In this document: piece by piece, positions 32,465 to 43,973 of the stretch
Position numbering within the stretch: position 1 is the first letter of the stretch
Layout: every line of letters starts with the position of its first letter
Source of the DNA: Chondrus crispus
Lineage: Eukaryota; Rhodophyta; Florideophyceae; Gigartinales; Gigartinaceae
Assembly: GCF_000350225.1 (NCBI RefSeq)
Contig: NW_005179058.1
Location: forward strand, 311,633 to 375,632
Length of the DNA stretch: 64,000 nt
Reading direction: 5' to 3'
Notes under the pieces: generated by a model
What the model was told of the DNA's origin: nothing
The model's input: the letters and a program-made list of their open reading frames with translations, nothing else
Databases searched by the model: none
Position numbers and translations under genes: made by a program

Positions 32465-32591
32465 ACACAGTGCTATTGCACTACATATCCCCATTCTGAG
32501 CGTCATTGCACATCGGCTACACGCCTTGATCTCCAACTTCTTGTTCTCTTCTCGACCCCTTCCATCTCCATTCCTGACCGACGGTCTCCGT

Positions 32592-34319
32592 ATGAGCAAG
32601 GATAAGACGAATCCCACGTGTCCTCCACCTCCTGAGCTCACGGGCGAAAATAATGCCCGTCGACGCACCGGTGTCGGCTTCGCGAACAAGTCTCGCGCTT
32701 CCGTCGACCTGCCTCCTATACCCCGACGTCCCCCTGATTCGGACGCCTCCGACCCGCCCTTTCATCCAGGTTATCATCCCTCTTGGGTAGCCCGCCACTA
32801 CCCCTCGCTCGAAGAGCTACAGGACAAAATCATGCACGAACATCCTTCCTTATTTGCCTCTGCCCAGTGGTTCTCCTCCGTGGGTATTCCCGACGTTTCC
32901 AAAATTGAACACCAATTGGCCAACGACGCGGGCATGCTTCCCGGTAATCTCCCCGTGCTGGCTATCCGCTCCTTTGACTGGCGGACCCGTATAGCAATTC
33001 CGACTTCCATCCTACGTCATCCTCCCCCACGGGGCCGTCCCACTCTCTCTCTGCGATTTATGGAGGCCGTATTCGCACGGCTTGCCATCCCCATTTCCGA
33101 CACCCTCATACCCTCATCATACGGTTGCGACACTTGGCGTTGTCGTACAGAGGGCGAACGCCTCTACTTGGGCAATCTCGTTGATGTCACCTTTGGTGAC
33201 CCTGCCGCCGAGTCGGATCGCCTGTGGCGAAACCGACATACTGTCACATCTGACGCCCTCTTCTGGACCGAACCCATTATCCCTTCGAATTTCCGTCATT
33301 TAAAACGCGGGAGTATTTTCTTCTTTCAGAACACAGTGCGCTTTGAACGGCGTATTCGGTCTGATATGGGGTACTTCATCGACTACCAAATGGTAGAGAC
33401 GCGCGAGATTTCCCATCAGCATTATGCAAGTCGTTACCAGCGCATCCCCTCATGGTGGAGCCAGTACGAGGTGAGTCAAGGCTTTTGGGCTGAAATAGGA
33501 CCCATACTCACGTACTATGGCAGCTACCTGCGGGGTCCGCAACACGGGTTATGGGTGGTCTTCCTCACAGAGTGGTGCATCAAAGTAGCTGCGACCCTCT
33601 TGTGGGAGACCTACGATTGCTGGCGCCTGTGGCACCTCCCCGCGAAGCTGATAACACAAGTGCGTCTATTGGACTTCTCTGTCCCTCTGGGTGGCTCTGA
33701 TTTCAATCGCGAAATACGCTCCCCCCTCGATACGATCGAGGGCGTGGATTGGGACTGTGTCCCTTCGCAAAACTCCTCTCGATCTTTCACTCGCCAACGT
33801 CCCTCTTTCTCCCCTGGTCGAAACCACCCAGCTGCGGGCGACTTCATGTGGTTCAACCCCTGGTCATCGACCCTCTGCTCAGCGTGGGAAGCTCAAACGA
33901 GCCGTCGATTCGGAAACCAAACACCGGTTCCCGACGTTACCCCCGTCGTCACATCTGACCCCCGGGAGCTTCACGTATGCTCCCGTCCTTCCTCTTCAAT
34001 TCCTCCTCGATCGGCTGTCCCTGCTTCCCCGCGCGCAGTCCTAGCCTCTCCATCCTCGTCAAAGGCGCCCTCAGCTGTCAAAATGCCCTCGGCAGGCCAC
34101 ACCGAAACATTGTCGGTAAAGGAAGTGATATCTTCCCCACCGTCTCCAACAATTCCCAAAAATACCCACGACGTCACGAGCGTATACTGTGCCTTGCTCT
34201 GCGCTCACGGTGTTGAGGGAGAGGCTCTGCAAGGAGCCTCGATTGACGACTTGCGAGTTTTGGCTGGCCTCGTTTCATCACTCCCAAAGGGCAAATCCTT
34301 TGGCAACCCTTCCGTCTGA
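32592..34319 (+). CDS. Intact 575-aa frame of unknown family within the chromovirus nest
   Basis: Start chosen at the first ATG (32592); the frame is open slightly further upstream without ATG. The first 80 residues are Pro-rich and polar. The middle 300 residues are globular and unusually rich in Trp, Tyr and Arg, with a hydrophobic stretch near the centre (GLWVVFLTEWCIKVAATLLW). The last 150 residues are Ser/Pro-rich, followed by a small helical end. No gag, protease, RT, integrase or envelope signature is present. It runs antisense to the gypsy pol at 38339-42667 and begins 128 bp from an LTR start. Two readings are possible: an antisense accessory frame of the chromovirus, as known in some plant gypsy lineages between pol and the 3' LTR, or the first frame of a separate plus-strand element. 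It looks whole although its neighbours are decayed. Confidence 0.6.
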   Translation: MSKDKTNPTCPPPPELTGENNARRRTGVGFANKSRASVDLPPIPRRPPDSDASDPPFHPGYHPSWVARHYPSLEELQDKIMHEHPSLFASAQWFSSVGIPDVSKIEHQLANDAGMLPGNLPVLAIRSFDWRTRIAIPTSILRHPPPRGRPTLSLRFMEAVFARLAIPISDTLIPSSYGCDTWRCRTEGERLYLGNLVDVTFGDPAAESDRLWRNRHTVTSDALFWTEPIIPSNFRHLKRGSIFFFQNTVRFERRIRSDMGYFIDYQMVETREISHQHYASRYQRIPSWWSQYEVSQGFWAEIGPILTYYGSYLRGPQHGLWVVFLTEWCIKVAATLLWETYDCWRLWHLPAKLITQVRLLDFSVPLGGSDFNREIRSPLDTIEGVDWDCVPSQNSSRSFTRQRPSFSPGRNHPAAGDFMWFNPWSSTLCSAWEAQTSRRFGNQTPVPDVTPVVTSDPRELHVCSRPSSSIPPRSAVPASPRAVLASPSSSKAPSAVKMPSAGHTETLSVKEVISSPPSPTIPKNTHDVTSVYCALLCAHGVEGEALQGASIDDLRVLAGLVSSLPKGKSFGNPSV

Positions 34320-37300
34320 GCTGCCGGGCGCGACAGTTCCCTCGTGATAGCTTGTCGCATCTCTATCCTGCCTGCGTGACGCTGAATTTGCGACATCGTC
34401 ATGTCGCCTTTGATCCGTAAATTGAGACTTCCTGCGTGCTCCTTCGTCCCTTGGTTCCTCCTCTTTTTCTCGTTGGTGCCCCACCCCGTCTTAATCACGC
34501 TGGCACCCTTATAACTCCTCCCTCCTTCTCTTCACCTCGCTATTTCCTCCTCTTTCCTGTCTCGGATTTCTCCTCTTCCCCGTCCTTTGTCCACGTCCCC
34601 AGCGTTTCTGCAGCTTCAATCCTCTTCTAAACGCCGGACGCTGTAACGCGGCTTCCTCCGTTTTCGAAGCGATTTCTCCGGCGCACCGGTCCATGACAGT
34701 TCTTTGGTGAAATATCTCTTCATAACCTTCTGCATCCGGTCCGGTATTGCACCATCGATCCGGTCAACGCAAGTCCTTCGTGGACAAATACCATCCTCCC
34801 TTACATCAACGTTTGGAACGAATTTGGGGTCGTAGTTGTAGTATCGCTCTTCCTAGCTCCACGTTGCGAACAGCTCAGGGTCAACAACAAAGATAAATGA
34901 AGGTTGGCGTTCCGATCCGTATATCGAGAGTCTGTCCCCTCGCGGTGTATGCCGCTCCCCTTCCTGAGAGGTGCCCATTCGTCCTGGTGTGACAACCTTT
35001 TTCAAAGCTTTTCGCGACACGTCCTAATCATCCAAATAAGAAAGCACGTTCGTGTGCTTGTTAACCTCGACATCAGATCAGAGAGGGCTATCGAGCTTGT
35101 TTAGCGGGTATGCGCACGCATCTCCGGCTATCTCGCTTCGTTCGTACGACATTCGACGTTCCGAATGCGGCTTCTTCACACATGAATTTGACGGGCGGCT
35201 TACACTTCCTGTGAGGTCGGCGTAGGTGGTCCCAATAAACGACCCATAAGGTCAGAGGGGTACGGCTTTCTAAAAGGAAAGGAAGGCGCGAAACTTCTCC
35301 CCTCTTAACCGCACAAGAGCTGCTATAGGCTTTTTGCCGTTACCTCCGTCTCTCTCTTGGTGATGTGCCATCCTTCGCATCGTCCTTTCCCCTTGATCCC
35401 CCTTTCCATTTCTCACCATTCGTAACTGTAGGCAGATCCACTGACGGAAAAGGCGGCCCGGGGAGGGCATGATCACATCTTGACACGAATACGGATTGTT
35501 TTTTCCTGAGGCGAATTAAAATTATATGTGAGGGTCTCCTCTACTAGTTCGGGGAGGCTGTCATGTGTCTCGTGACGATCCACGGGTGTGGTCTCCTCTC
35601 TCTGCTTTGGGTTGGCCTTTTCATGTCTTGAACGACCTTCTCAGCTTCTCTTGTAGTGTCCTCGGCGAATTTCGTCACGTTGCCCTTACCCTCGTGACGT
35701 GGTAATCGTCAATCGTGCGCAAAATTTTCCTCCCCTCGCATGATAGTCCTGGAACACGAGTACGTTGAAATTTTTCCAAAGCACAGCCGGAGGTTTCCCT
35801 TACCTCAAGGATCCTACTGAAGTTATAGAAATTACGACAACGTCCCATGTGACAAATGTCGCCCATTCTCCGTTGTTGGTGCGATCATGCACCAATAGCT
35901 AACCTCGACGCGAGAATCGAGCAAGGGTCTGGTCCTTCAATCCCTTCGAATGCGTCTACTTCTCAGCGGTACAGTGTACGAGTTGGAGATACCAACCGCA
36001 CTGCGTCACAACGGACGTAGATGCCGAGGCTCGCGGCACTACTGTCCGGATCGTATAGACTGGCTAACCAGCGGCGCCCTCCCTCTTCCCACTTCCTCTT
36101 CGTCCAGAATAGCGTCAGTACCATTGACTTTGTCTCCGTCTCTCCGAGGGTTGATCTCCTTGTCCCTCGTTGACACGGTGGTTAGCATATTCCGCGTCGT
36201 GGTCTTCTCGCTCTACTCGCCGACAAATCGATGCGAGAACCTGTCCTCCTTAACTACAAAAGAAAACAAAAAGAAACAGAACAAAAAAATGAAAGGTAGG
36301 TACGGTAGAAAGAAACCATGAGTCAAGCAAGAGAATGAAAAAGGGGCAGGTCATCACAATGGGTCACTCGGGATAAAAACAAGAATTTGAACCTGGCGTC
36401 GTCAGTAGTTACAAGCAACAGATGGATCGTCAATAGCAAGCTCAAGCTCATCGAGCGACGCTCTCTCTCCTTCGGAGTCGCTTTCCTCGCAATATTCCTC
36501 CTGGTCATCCGTGAAGGGGGGAGTTGTGTGGTGCGAGACTCTCGATCGCCTCTTGAATGAATAACTCGCCTCCCGTGCCCCTTCTCTCTCTTATTTTTGG
36601 CGTCTGCCTCAAACAAAGAGGCTATTTGTGAGAACCATTGGTCGTCGTCTTGGGCAGAAAGGGACGGCCTTCCTATACGGGGGTGCAAAACAGACTGCAC
36701 GCGATAGTCTCGAAGTCTGCATGACGTCGGTTTATGTGGAAGAATCCTTCCGCTCGGCGAGCGTCGTCTTCTCAGTTTGTCGAGCGTAGTCAGGGCCTCC
36801 GATACGGGTCCGGCGATGTCATGGTGTTGCGCTTAGGGCAGCATCTTGCGCAGTGGTGGGAGACGGTGTCTCCGGACGGCCTCGGGAACTTGGGCCTTTA
36901 ACCAACAGCCACTTCGCGTACGTCCAACAAGTACTGTACCAACCCATATTTTTGAATAAAATTTCGTGGATTGAGCGATGTTCACTTTTCGACTCTTGCC
37001 ACTCGTCCAGCGGATTTCCGCAGATTTTCGTCTTTTTGATCAATCCACGCCCTACGAGGGCAGATCACTGATCCAAGCGTCGCTTCATGTGCACGCGATA
37101 CCGCGCGCGATCGTACCCAAGGGGGTATATATTGATTCAGCCTGAGACTACAGTGATTTTTCCATGTCTCAGCACCAAGTCAATGAGGCTCTCCATCTCC
37201 CAGCCATTTCCCATCTCTCGCCGAAACCCCAACAGTATACCGCTCTCTTCTCAGATCGTCATACGCACAACAACAGCACGTTGATTCTCCAGGACGACTC

Positions 37301-38338
37301 GCTCGGCGGTGCACTCGAGCGCGCAACCCTCCTCATATATGTTGTCGTCGATAACGCTTCGCCTTCAGAGATTCCGATTGCCCCTGTCCCCTAGCGTGAG
37401 TCCTCCATGTACTCCTTCCTGGTTGCCTCTCGCTGTTGCACAGACCTTCTCCTTCTCAACTGGAGGTTCCACCGCACACCAAAAAAACTGAATGACGCGT
37501 AGCCTCCTCATCCTTTCTCTCTCCAACGACCGGCGGTAAACATTTCCACCGACATACAGTTCCCCTGATCCTCGAGTAGCCCGCGAAGCGAACCGTCTTC
37601 CTTCGCTCTTTCAGTATGTTGTCATGAGGGCGTTTCGCTGCTAGTATCTATCACCTTGCTGCCGACGCATTCTGCGCAACATGAGCGTCCCTCTTGATCT
37701 TCCCCCAGGTAGAATCCATCCCAGGGATCATGGTCTCTCCAAGTTCGTCCCCTGAGCCTCACGATTCCCTCATCAACTATCTTTTCTTCCTCTCGATCAT
37801 AGTCCTCCTGCCACGCCCTTCCAGTGCCTCGATCTCCCACGGCATTCTTCATGCTGTGCCCTTCTGACCGCACCTGGTCGCTAAGTTGTAAATTAAACAA
37901 ACACTACCATATTGTCACCAAAAGCGTTGACTCATCATTTCTTTTTTCTATGGACAGTCAGCTGCGTTCCTCATCCCTTGTCCATCAACTACTCAGAGTC
38001 TCTGCCTCAAAGGGTGTCGCGCTCCTTCAGGCGTGGGTCCTTCCTCTTCGTTCAGAAAAGCGTCGTCGCCCCTGAATTTTTCTCCACCTTTCCTGGTCTT
38101 CTAGTCCTTCGTTGACGCCGTGATTGGCCTCTTCGTGGCCGTAGTCCTCTCTCGGGGAGCGCCGCACGCTCACTCGGGGATCACCAACCTAGATGCGTCG
38201 CTTGAAACGAAAACGAACACAAACTCAAAACAAATAAAACAAAAACAAAACAGAACAGTTAAGAAAGTAAAAACGTAGGGTTTTGGATATGACTCGCGTC
38301 TTCTTTTCGCGTTTTCACCAACGCGTTCCGTAGGGGAC
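34320..38338. other. 4 kb without a supported gene
   Basis: Only short frames on both strands. Pyrimidine-rich text alternates with two A-rich purine patches (about 36255-36300 and 38206-38270). The sequence before each patch (about 36100-36240 and 38040-38190) looks weakly alike, suggesting an old tandem duplication of about 1.9 kb. It probably belongs to the 3' non-coding part of the chromovirus or to the 3' side of the unit carrying the 575-aa frame. Confidence 0.4.
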
Positions 38339-38677
38339 TCATCCTGGTCTCGCGCATGCGGCTTGCGGTGGGAGGAGTTGTTTCTTCCTCCGAAAGTACG
38401 TCACCACTGCGCTACGCGGTAATTGTTCAATTGGCTCCCATGTCGCGTCCTCGCTCGCGTAGCCATACCATTCTATCTTGAGAATTAATTTCCCATCTCG
38501 ATATCCGTGGTCGACTATTTTGTCGATCACGTACTCCTGACTCTCGGCTTCTTCTTCCTGCGTGTCCAACTGTCCTTCCCCCTTCCGAAGAGCCAGCGCC
38601 TCATCATCATCCTGCTCTTCCGAACCTCCCATCTCTTGTGGATCGGGCGGGATACCCGCAGCTTCTTGATTTACCAA
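38339..38677 (-). pseudogene. Chromodomain at the integrase tail
   Basis: EYVIDKIVDHGYRDG, then LILKIEWYGYASEDATWEPIEQL and FRRKK form a standard chromodomain (aromatic cage Tyr and Trp residues, WEP motif). In chromoviruses this domain steers integration to modified histones. An acidic linker precedes it. It is in the same frame as the integrase C-terminal region to its right. Confidence 0.88.
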
Positions 38678-38746
38678 CGGTCCTTCATCCGTCCTATTCT
38701 TCGCTTGCGCGGCGGGTTCTTCTCGTTCCCATTCTCCATTGAGGAA

Positions 38747-39193
38747 CTATAGCGCTTGTCGCAGCCCGGTTATGGGCGTGTAGTCCATGCGACTAGGGGC
38801 TAAATCGACTCTGTCTCGCCACACGCGCTCTTCTTGGTCGCCGATGGCAATGAAGACCGTATTCTCAGTTAACTCCTTCACTTGATACCGACCCGTAGCC
38901 ACTTGTGCCAACTTCTGTTTCGGCTCGGTGGCCGTGCCTTGCTCCTTTCGAAGGAATACGTATGAACCTGAAGGGATGTCATACTTCGGCTTGCGGAGCC
39001 TTGCGTCAAAGTTGCGCTTGTAGCGCACTTGTTCTTTCCGCAAGCTCTTATCAGCACCTTTCATCAGGCTTTCCAACCACGACTGCCATTTCAGGTAGTA
39101 TGCTCGTGACGAGCTGAAGTTCTCCAAAGTTGGCTGCGCTTGTAACGCAATGCTTCTCGGGGCCCGAGCTAACACCAGCTCGAAGGGCGCCAT
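38747..39193 (-). pseudogene. gypsy integrase C-terminal region
   Basis: Starts in the end of the core (FELVLARAPRS), continues through a helical linker with RYKRNFDARLR, then a GSYVFLRKE barrel and RYQVKELTENTVFI. Clearly different from the fragment at 8573-8884. Confidence 0.85.
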
Positions 39194-39271
39194 GTTCGTA
39201 GTTCGATGAACCTGCGTGTTTTATGCGAACGTCACAGCGTCGCTAAATATGTCCCAGTCCTTGGGATGCTC

Positions 39272-40400
39272 TCAAACATATTTTCGCAACGCGGAAGTCA
39301 GCGTGCCGTTAAACCTCTCAACTTGGCCGTTGGCTTGCGGGTGGTACGTAGTCGTGAACACATTGCGTATGCCGAGAATTCGGCAGACGTTCTGAAAGAA
39401 CCGGGCCGTGAACTGTGTTCCATTGTCGGACAGCAGCTTGACAGGCGGTTCGTACACGAATACCCAATGGTGAACGAAGGCTTGTGCGATGTGCGCAGCT
39501 GATATCTTCTTCAACGGTACGGTTCGTACCAGTTTCGAGTATCGATCGCTGATCACGAGAATATACCGATTTCCTCGTTTAGTTGTAGCTACCTCGCCGG
39601 GGATGTCGATCGCGACAAACTCCAGCGGAGCTTTGGGCGTGAACAGCTTCATTTCCTTCGTGTTTCTTCTTAACTTAACCCTTTCCCGCGCACATGCGGC
39701 GCAATTCTTCGCGACTGCAAAGCAGTCTAGGGCCATCGTAGGCCAGTAAAAATATCTTCTCAATGTCTTGTACAGTTTCATGCCGCCCGGGTGGCCTGCC
39801 AATTTTGCGTAGTGGCTCAACCCAAGGACGCGGTTCCTTAATGATTGTGGTATCACCACTTGTACAAACTCTGCCGCGGAACGGCATAGAGTTCCTTCGA
39901 GTTCCTCCGTCTCCGTGCTGAACGTTCTCACCTTTCCGGCGTCCATTTCTTCCTTGATGCGGTTGCAGAAGGGGTCGACGGACTGCTCCCGAATGAGCTC
40001 CTCCGGAGTGACAGCTTGGAAGTGATCGAGGCGATCAGAGGCGGTCCCCCCCTCAAGAGCGAGGATGTCGTCTAACGCGTCAAAACTGTCCTCGTCCTCC
40101 ACTGTACCCTCGGCCGGTTCGGCCATAAAGCATGGGATTTCGTCGTCGATTTCGTCGACGGTTTCTCCTGCAGTCCGTAATCTTGACAGGGCATCAGCTT
40201 GGCTGTTCGCTGTGCCCTTCTTGTACTTGATTTCGAAATCAAATTCCGAGAGGCGGAGCCTCCATCGTATTAATCTCCCGCTGGGGTCGGTTACGTTCAT
40301 CAACCACCTCAATGAGGCATGGTCGGTATGCACAATGAAGTGCTCGCAATATAGATATGGTCTTAAAGTCTGTAAGGCCCAAATTACCGCCAGACATTCT
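39272..40400 (-). pseudogene. gypsy RNase H end and integrase core
   Basis: HTDHASLRWLMN, then the HHCC domain (LSHYAKLAGHPGG and NCAACARERV), then core blocks VAIDIPGE, LLSDNGTQFTA and TYHPQANGQVERFNG, giving the three catalytic acidic residues D, D and E. The domain is fuller here than in the 8932-9790 copy. Confidence 0.9.
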
Positions 40401-41585
40401 TTTTCTGATACAGAATTGTTTCTCTCGGCTGCGGCTAACGTTCTTAAAAAAGAACCGGATGGGTTCACGTTGCGCATCCGGATGCGTTCGAAATAATGCA
40501 GCGCCGATTTGATAGTCGCTTGCATCGGTATCTACCGAGTAGGGTAGGTCCTTCTTAGGCAGCGCCAACACCGGCGGTGCCAAGATGGCGTCCTTGAGCT
40601 TATGAAAAGATTTTTCGCATGGTTCGTCGAATCCTTCCAATTGGACCGATTGTCCTTTCTTCAGTAGTTGGTTTAGAGGATGCGCAATTTTCGCATAATG
40701 CGGAACGAACCTGCGGTAGACATTGCAAAGTCCCAGGAAGCTCCTGAGCTGTGTCTGCGTTTGAGGGTACCTCACTTGTTCCAATGCGGCGGTTCGCGCG
40801 GTATCAACTTCTAATGTACCTTGCCGAGCGACATGGCCCATGTACTTGATCTTTTCGACGAAAAATTTGCACTTGCGAAGCTTGAGCTTCACACCTGCCT
40901 TCTCCAATACAGACAGTATTTCGTCAACGTGGACGACGTGCTCCTCCCAGGATTTCCTGAAGATGATGATATCATCCAAATACACCAGACACGACTTCCA
41001 TCGGAACGGAGAGAGCAGTATATCCATGGCTCTCCGAAACGTCGCCGGCGCGTTGGTAAGCCCGAAGGGCATTCCTGAAAAACGGTAGAAACCTGAGTGA
41101 CACGAAAAAGCTGTCTTGTCGCGGTCCGCTTCGGGAATAGGCACCTGCCAATATCCCGAAATCGCGTCCAACGCGGAGAAAACTTTGGTGTCACCAAGCG
41201 AGTCCAGACACTCATCCATGCGCGGTAAAGGGTACGTGTCCTTAACCGTTACCGCGTTTAACCTGCGGTAGTCTACGCAAAAGCGCATCGATGCGTCCGG
41301 TTTGGGCACTAATAAAACGGGCGACGCCCATTCTGACTGCGCCGGTTCGATGACTCCTGCTTCTAACATCTTCTGTACTTCTGCGTCCTCGACCTCCCGA
41401 GCCTTTGGACCGGCTCGGTAGGGAGCTTGTGCGATGGGCCTGGTCTCTGGGACTAGCTCGATCCGGTGGACCGTGGTATTAATTTCACGAAGGGTCCCAT
41501 CCCACATCTTAGAGTATTTCTTCAACATCCGTCGGGACCGGTTGCGCAGCTGTTCCGGCACGTGGATCAGGTCGAGGTCCTCCAC
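40400..41585 (-). pseudogene. gypsy reverse transcriptase and RNase H
   Basis: RT blocks PVLLVPKPDASMRFCVDYRRLN, FSALDAISGYWQ and LVYLDDIIIF in order, then the RNase H start YSVDTDASDYQIGA. Almost parallel to 9805-10950. Confidence 0.9.
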
Positions 41586-41769
41586 GTCCGGAGGTGGGGG
41601 CTCAATCCGCTGCTCTGGCTTCGACGATGCCGTCGCAGAGAGCCCACTCGACCGTTCTTCTGGCTGGTCCTCGCGCGCTTGATCCGACGGTTCGCATCTT
41701 GTCTCGCCCTTAGGCGTCTTGGTAGAATTAGGAAAATTTTCCTTCTTCCTTTCTTGAATTTCGAGAACT

Positions 41770-42667
41770 CACCAATGGTGGTTTTGCTCTCGAGCACGGC
41801 TCTCGGGTGCGGTAATAATTCTGCCACCACTTGGCCTTTTTGCACCCTGACAGGGTACGTCCTAAAATTCGCAACGAGTAAACGAAATGGCCGGTCAGGC
41901 TCGACCTGAACAACACCATTTGTGCACGCCAGCCCGTGCCCTTCGTACAACGACGAATACGGCTGAACCACAACCAAGCCCGCCCTCTTCGAGGTGCATT
42001 CCACGACGCGTTGCGTCCCTGGCCCGATAGTCGTGGCTCTTGCTATTTTTACCTTAGGGGAAATTCGCTCCTCCTTTCCCTCATTCTCGTCCTCTCCCGG
42101 GACGAGATCCTTCTTCCCTTTTCTCGTCGAGAACCGCCTAGCTATCGGAACCTCCCAGAAATCCGCCAACTCAACCGTTTTCTTCCTTGGATAAATTGCT
42201 TCCACAAACCGGTCAGAGTAGTCCGCGCCTAGAATTAGCCGGACTGCTAGTTTTTCGCATACAATAAATTCGGCTGCGGCCACAAATCTTCCAAGCCTCA
42301 CAGGCATCTTAATTGTGCCGAGAGTCCGGAGTGGCCTATTGTTCGCGTCGCCAATGTCTTGCGTCGGCCCGTAGGACACCAAAATTTCCATTCCTGCCGG
42401 AAGTTCCGACCTTCGAATCAAATTCGGTCCGGCACCTGTGTCCAACACGGACAACACTCGACTCATCAATCCGACCGTTGGTCCAATATCCGCGTAAACT
42501 TTGTAGTTTTTTCGCGGGAGGACCAAGATCTTTTCAGGACATTCTTGTCGCTTAACCCTGTACCAGGGCCTACGAATTTGATCCATCGGACGATCCTTGT
42601 CTCGACTTAGAATTTTCTTGACAACAATCGGCTCCTTCGGCTTACCCCCTATTTCAACTACCTCCAC
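41770..42667 (-). pseudogene. gypsy aspartic protease region
   Basis: VLDTGAGPNLIRRSELP active-site block and LILGADYSDRF. A linker leads on to the RT. The gag that should precede it is missing; the match ends near 42740. Confidence 0.85.
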
Positions 42668-42783
42668 GTCGAGGCCTCCCCCTTTTTGCTAGAGACGGGG
42701 AACGGGACTGAGTCCCGGACGCAGTACGTTGAACCTGCGCCTCTCGTGACTCCCTCGAGATTCCTGTAGTGCAATACGCACTT

Positions 42784-42810
42784 GAAAAGGGGGGTGAAAA
42801 GAAAGGAAAA
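42784..42810 (+). promoter_or_regulatory. Polypurine tract before the plus-strand LTR
   Basis: GAAAAGGGGGGTGAAAAGAA and more purines end five bases before the LTR start, with one T inside the run. This is the expected plus-strand primer site just 5' of a 3' LTR, so a plus-strand gypsy interior once lay to the left. Confidence 0.6.
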
Positions 42811-42814
42811 TATT

Positions 42815-43814
42815 TGGATATCAAAAGTAGTCCGGGTTGGGGGACACACGTGTGAATAATTGCACAGTTTCAATTTTTAAATTATTTTATTTTATTGTGT
42901 TAATTAGTTGGCATTAATTTTGGTGACACTAGATTAGATCTAGGATCTAGCGCCGCGAGCTACTCTAGTGGCTCCGACGGGGCGATATATACCTTATCCC
43001 TCTGACCACCAAGTCAGTAAAATTAACCCGAGTTGCCGGAGTTGAATGTCGCCTTGGTCGAAGTCCGTCTCTATCAAGACGCTCCCTTTTACCTAAGCCT
43101 ACGGCATCCTCTATCGCTCGGGGGTTCCCTTTTCTCTTTCCTTTATTTCCCTATCGCTTTCTATCTCTAATTCTACCTATTTTTCCGTTATCTTGTGTTG
43201 GTGCCATTGGCCTCGGTTGCGACCGAACCGGTGTAGGTGTCTATGCCATCGGGCGACACATTTGACGTAGCGCTGCTACTGTGACCCATTTTCCAACGGA
43301 GACCGTTGCAACGACGTCTCCCTCAAAGGGCTCCGTCGTGTTACGAGCCAGTGCTGGTACCATCGGTGTCGGTTGCGACCGAACCGGTGTAGGTGTTTCG
43401 AGCCATCGGGCGGCACAGTTGACGTAGCGCTGCTACTTTCGTTTCATCCCGTCGGGCTGCGTTGCGACGCCCCCGTCGAAGGCCTTGTAGCGTTACAAGT
43501 TGTCGAAGAAGCTCAACGAGCATTGGCCTTACAACCCAGTGGAACCGGGGTACCTAAGTACACGCCCCACCCCACACTCGTCGAGCAGTTCTCTTCGCAC
43601 GTCTCTACCACACCGATCCCGGGCCGGGCTATTTCTCTGTGCCCCCCCTGCCAGATATCTGAGCTACTACGAGTCGCAAGCTCGTTTAAACGGAGAAGGG
43701 AGAGTCGGACACTCCGTAGCGCTGTGCTATCGGCAGTTCTTCTTTTTGCTGCTGTTGTCGTTTTTGCTGCACCATTGGACCGCGGTCTCTGCTTGACAGG
43801 CGCATTGCACTACA
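42815..43814 (+). repeat. gypsy LTR, about 1.0 kb, plus orientation
   Basis: Starts TGGATATCAAAAGTAGTCCG and ends GCGCATTGCACTACA. A TATA-like GCGATATATACCTTA lies near 42983. A 156-bp internal tandem duplication (CGGTTGCGACCGAACCGG at 43214 and 43370) covers the middle. It is followed by a primer-binding-like site and gag, so it acts as a 5' LTR; the polypurine tract before it fits a 3' LTR. Both at once suggests LTR-LTR recombination. Confidence 0.82.
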
Positions 43815-43818
43815 AAAG

Positions 43819-43831
43819 TGGTCTCCCGACC
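43819..43831 (+). promoter_or_regulatory. Candidate primer-binding site
   Basis: TGGTCTCCCGACC lies four bases after the LTR end and starts with TGG, the complement of a tRNA CCA end. A similar TTGCACTACAACAGTGGTCT block repeats about 80 bp downstream. Confidence 0.55.
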
Positions 43832-43973
43832 TAGAATTGTGTACAGCAAACCCGACGTAGATTTGTGTCGACGACAGCCTCGGGCTGCAGTTGCACTACA
43901 ACAGTGGTCTGGGTAACGGAGTCTTTTCATTTTTTGGTTGTACTCTTTTTGTATAGGTTTGCTTTTACGAGCG

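Larger units (their letters stand above)
38339..42740 (-). mobile_element. Chromodomain Ty3/gypsy element (chromovirus), gag lost
   Basis: On the minus strand: protease, RT, RNase H, integrase, integrase C-terminus, chromodomain. It is the most complete pol in the window, but it lacks gag and is broken in about three to five places. It is closely related to the copies at 8932-14272 and 30126-31445. If the LTR at 31446-32464 is its 3' LTR, the element spans about 31446-42740 and has a 6-kb 3' region. Fossil of moderate age. Confidence 0.9.

Noticed and set aside
36255-38270. A-rich patches as retroposed poly(A) tails
   Set aside because: They are interrupted by G and C, have no target duplication that I can see, and are not preceded by a recognisable gene or SINE.
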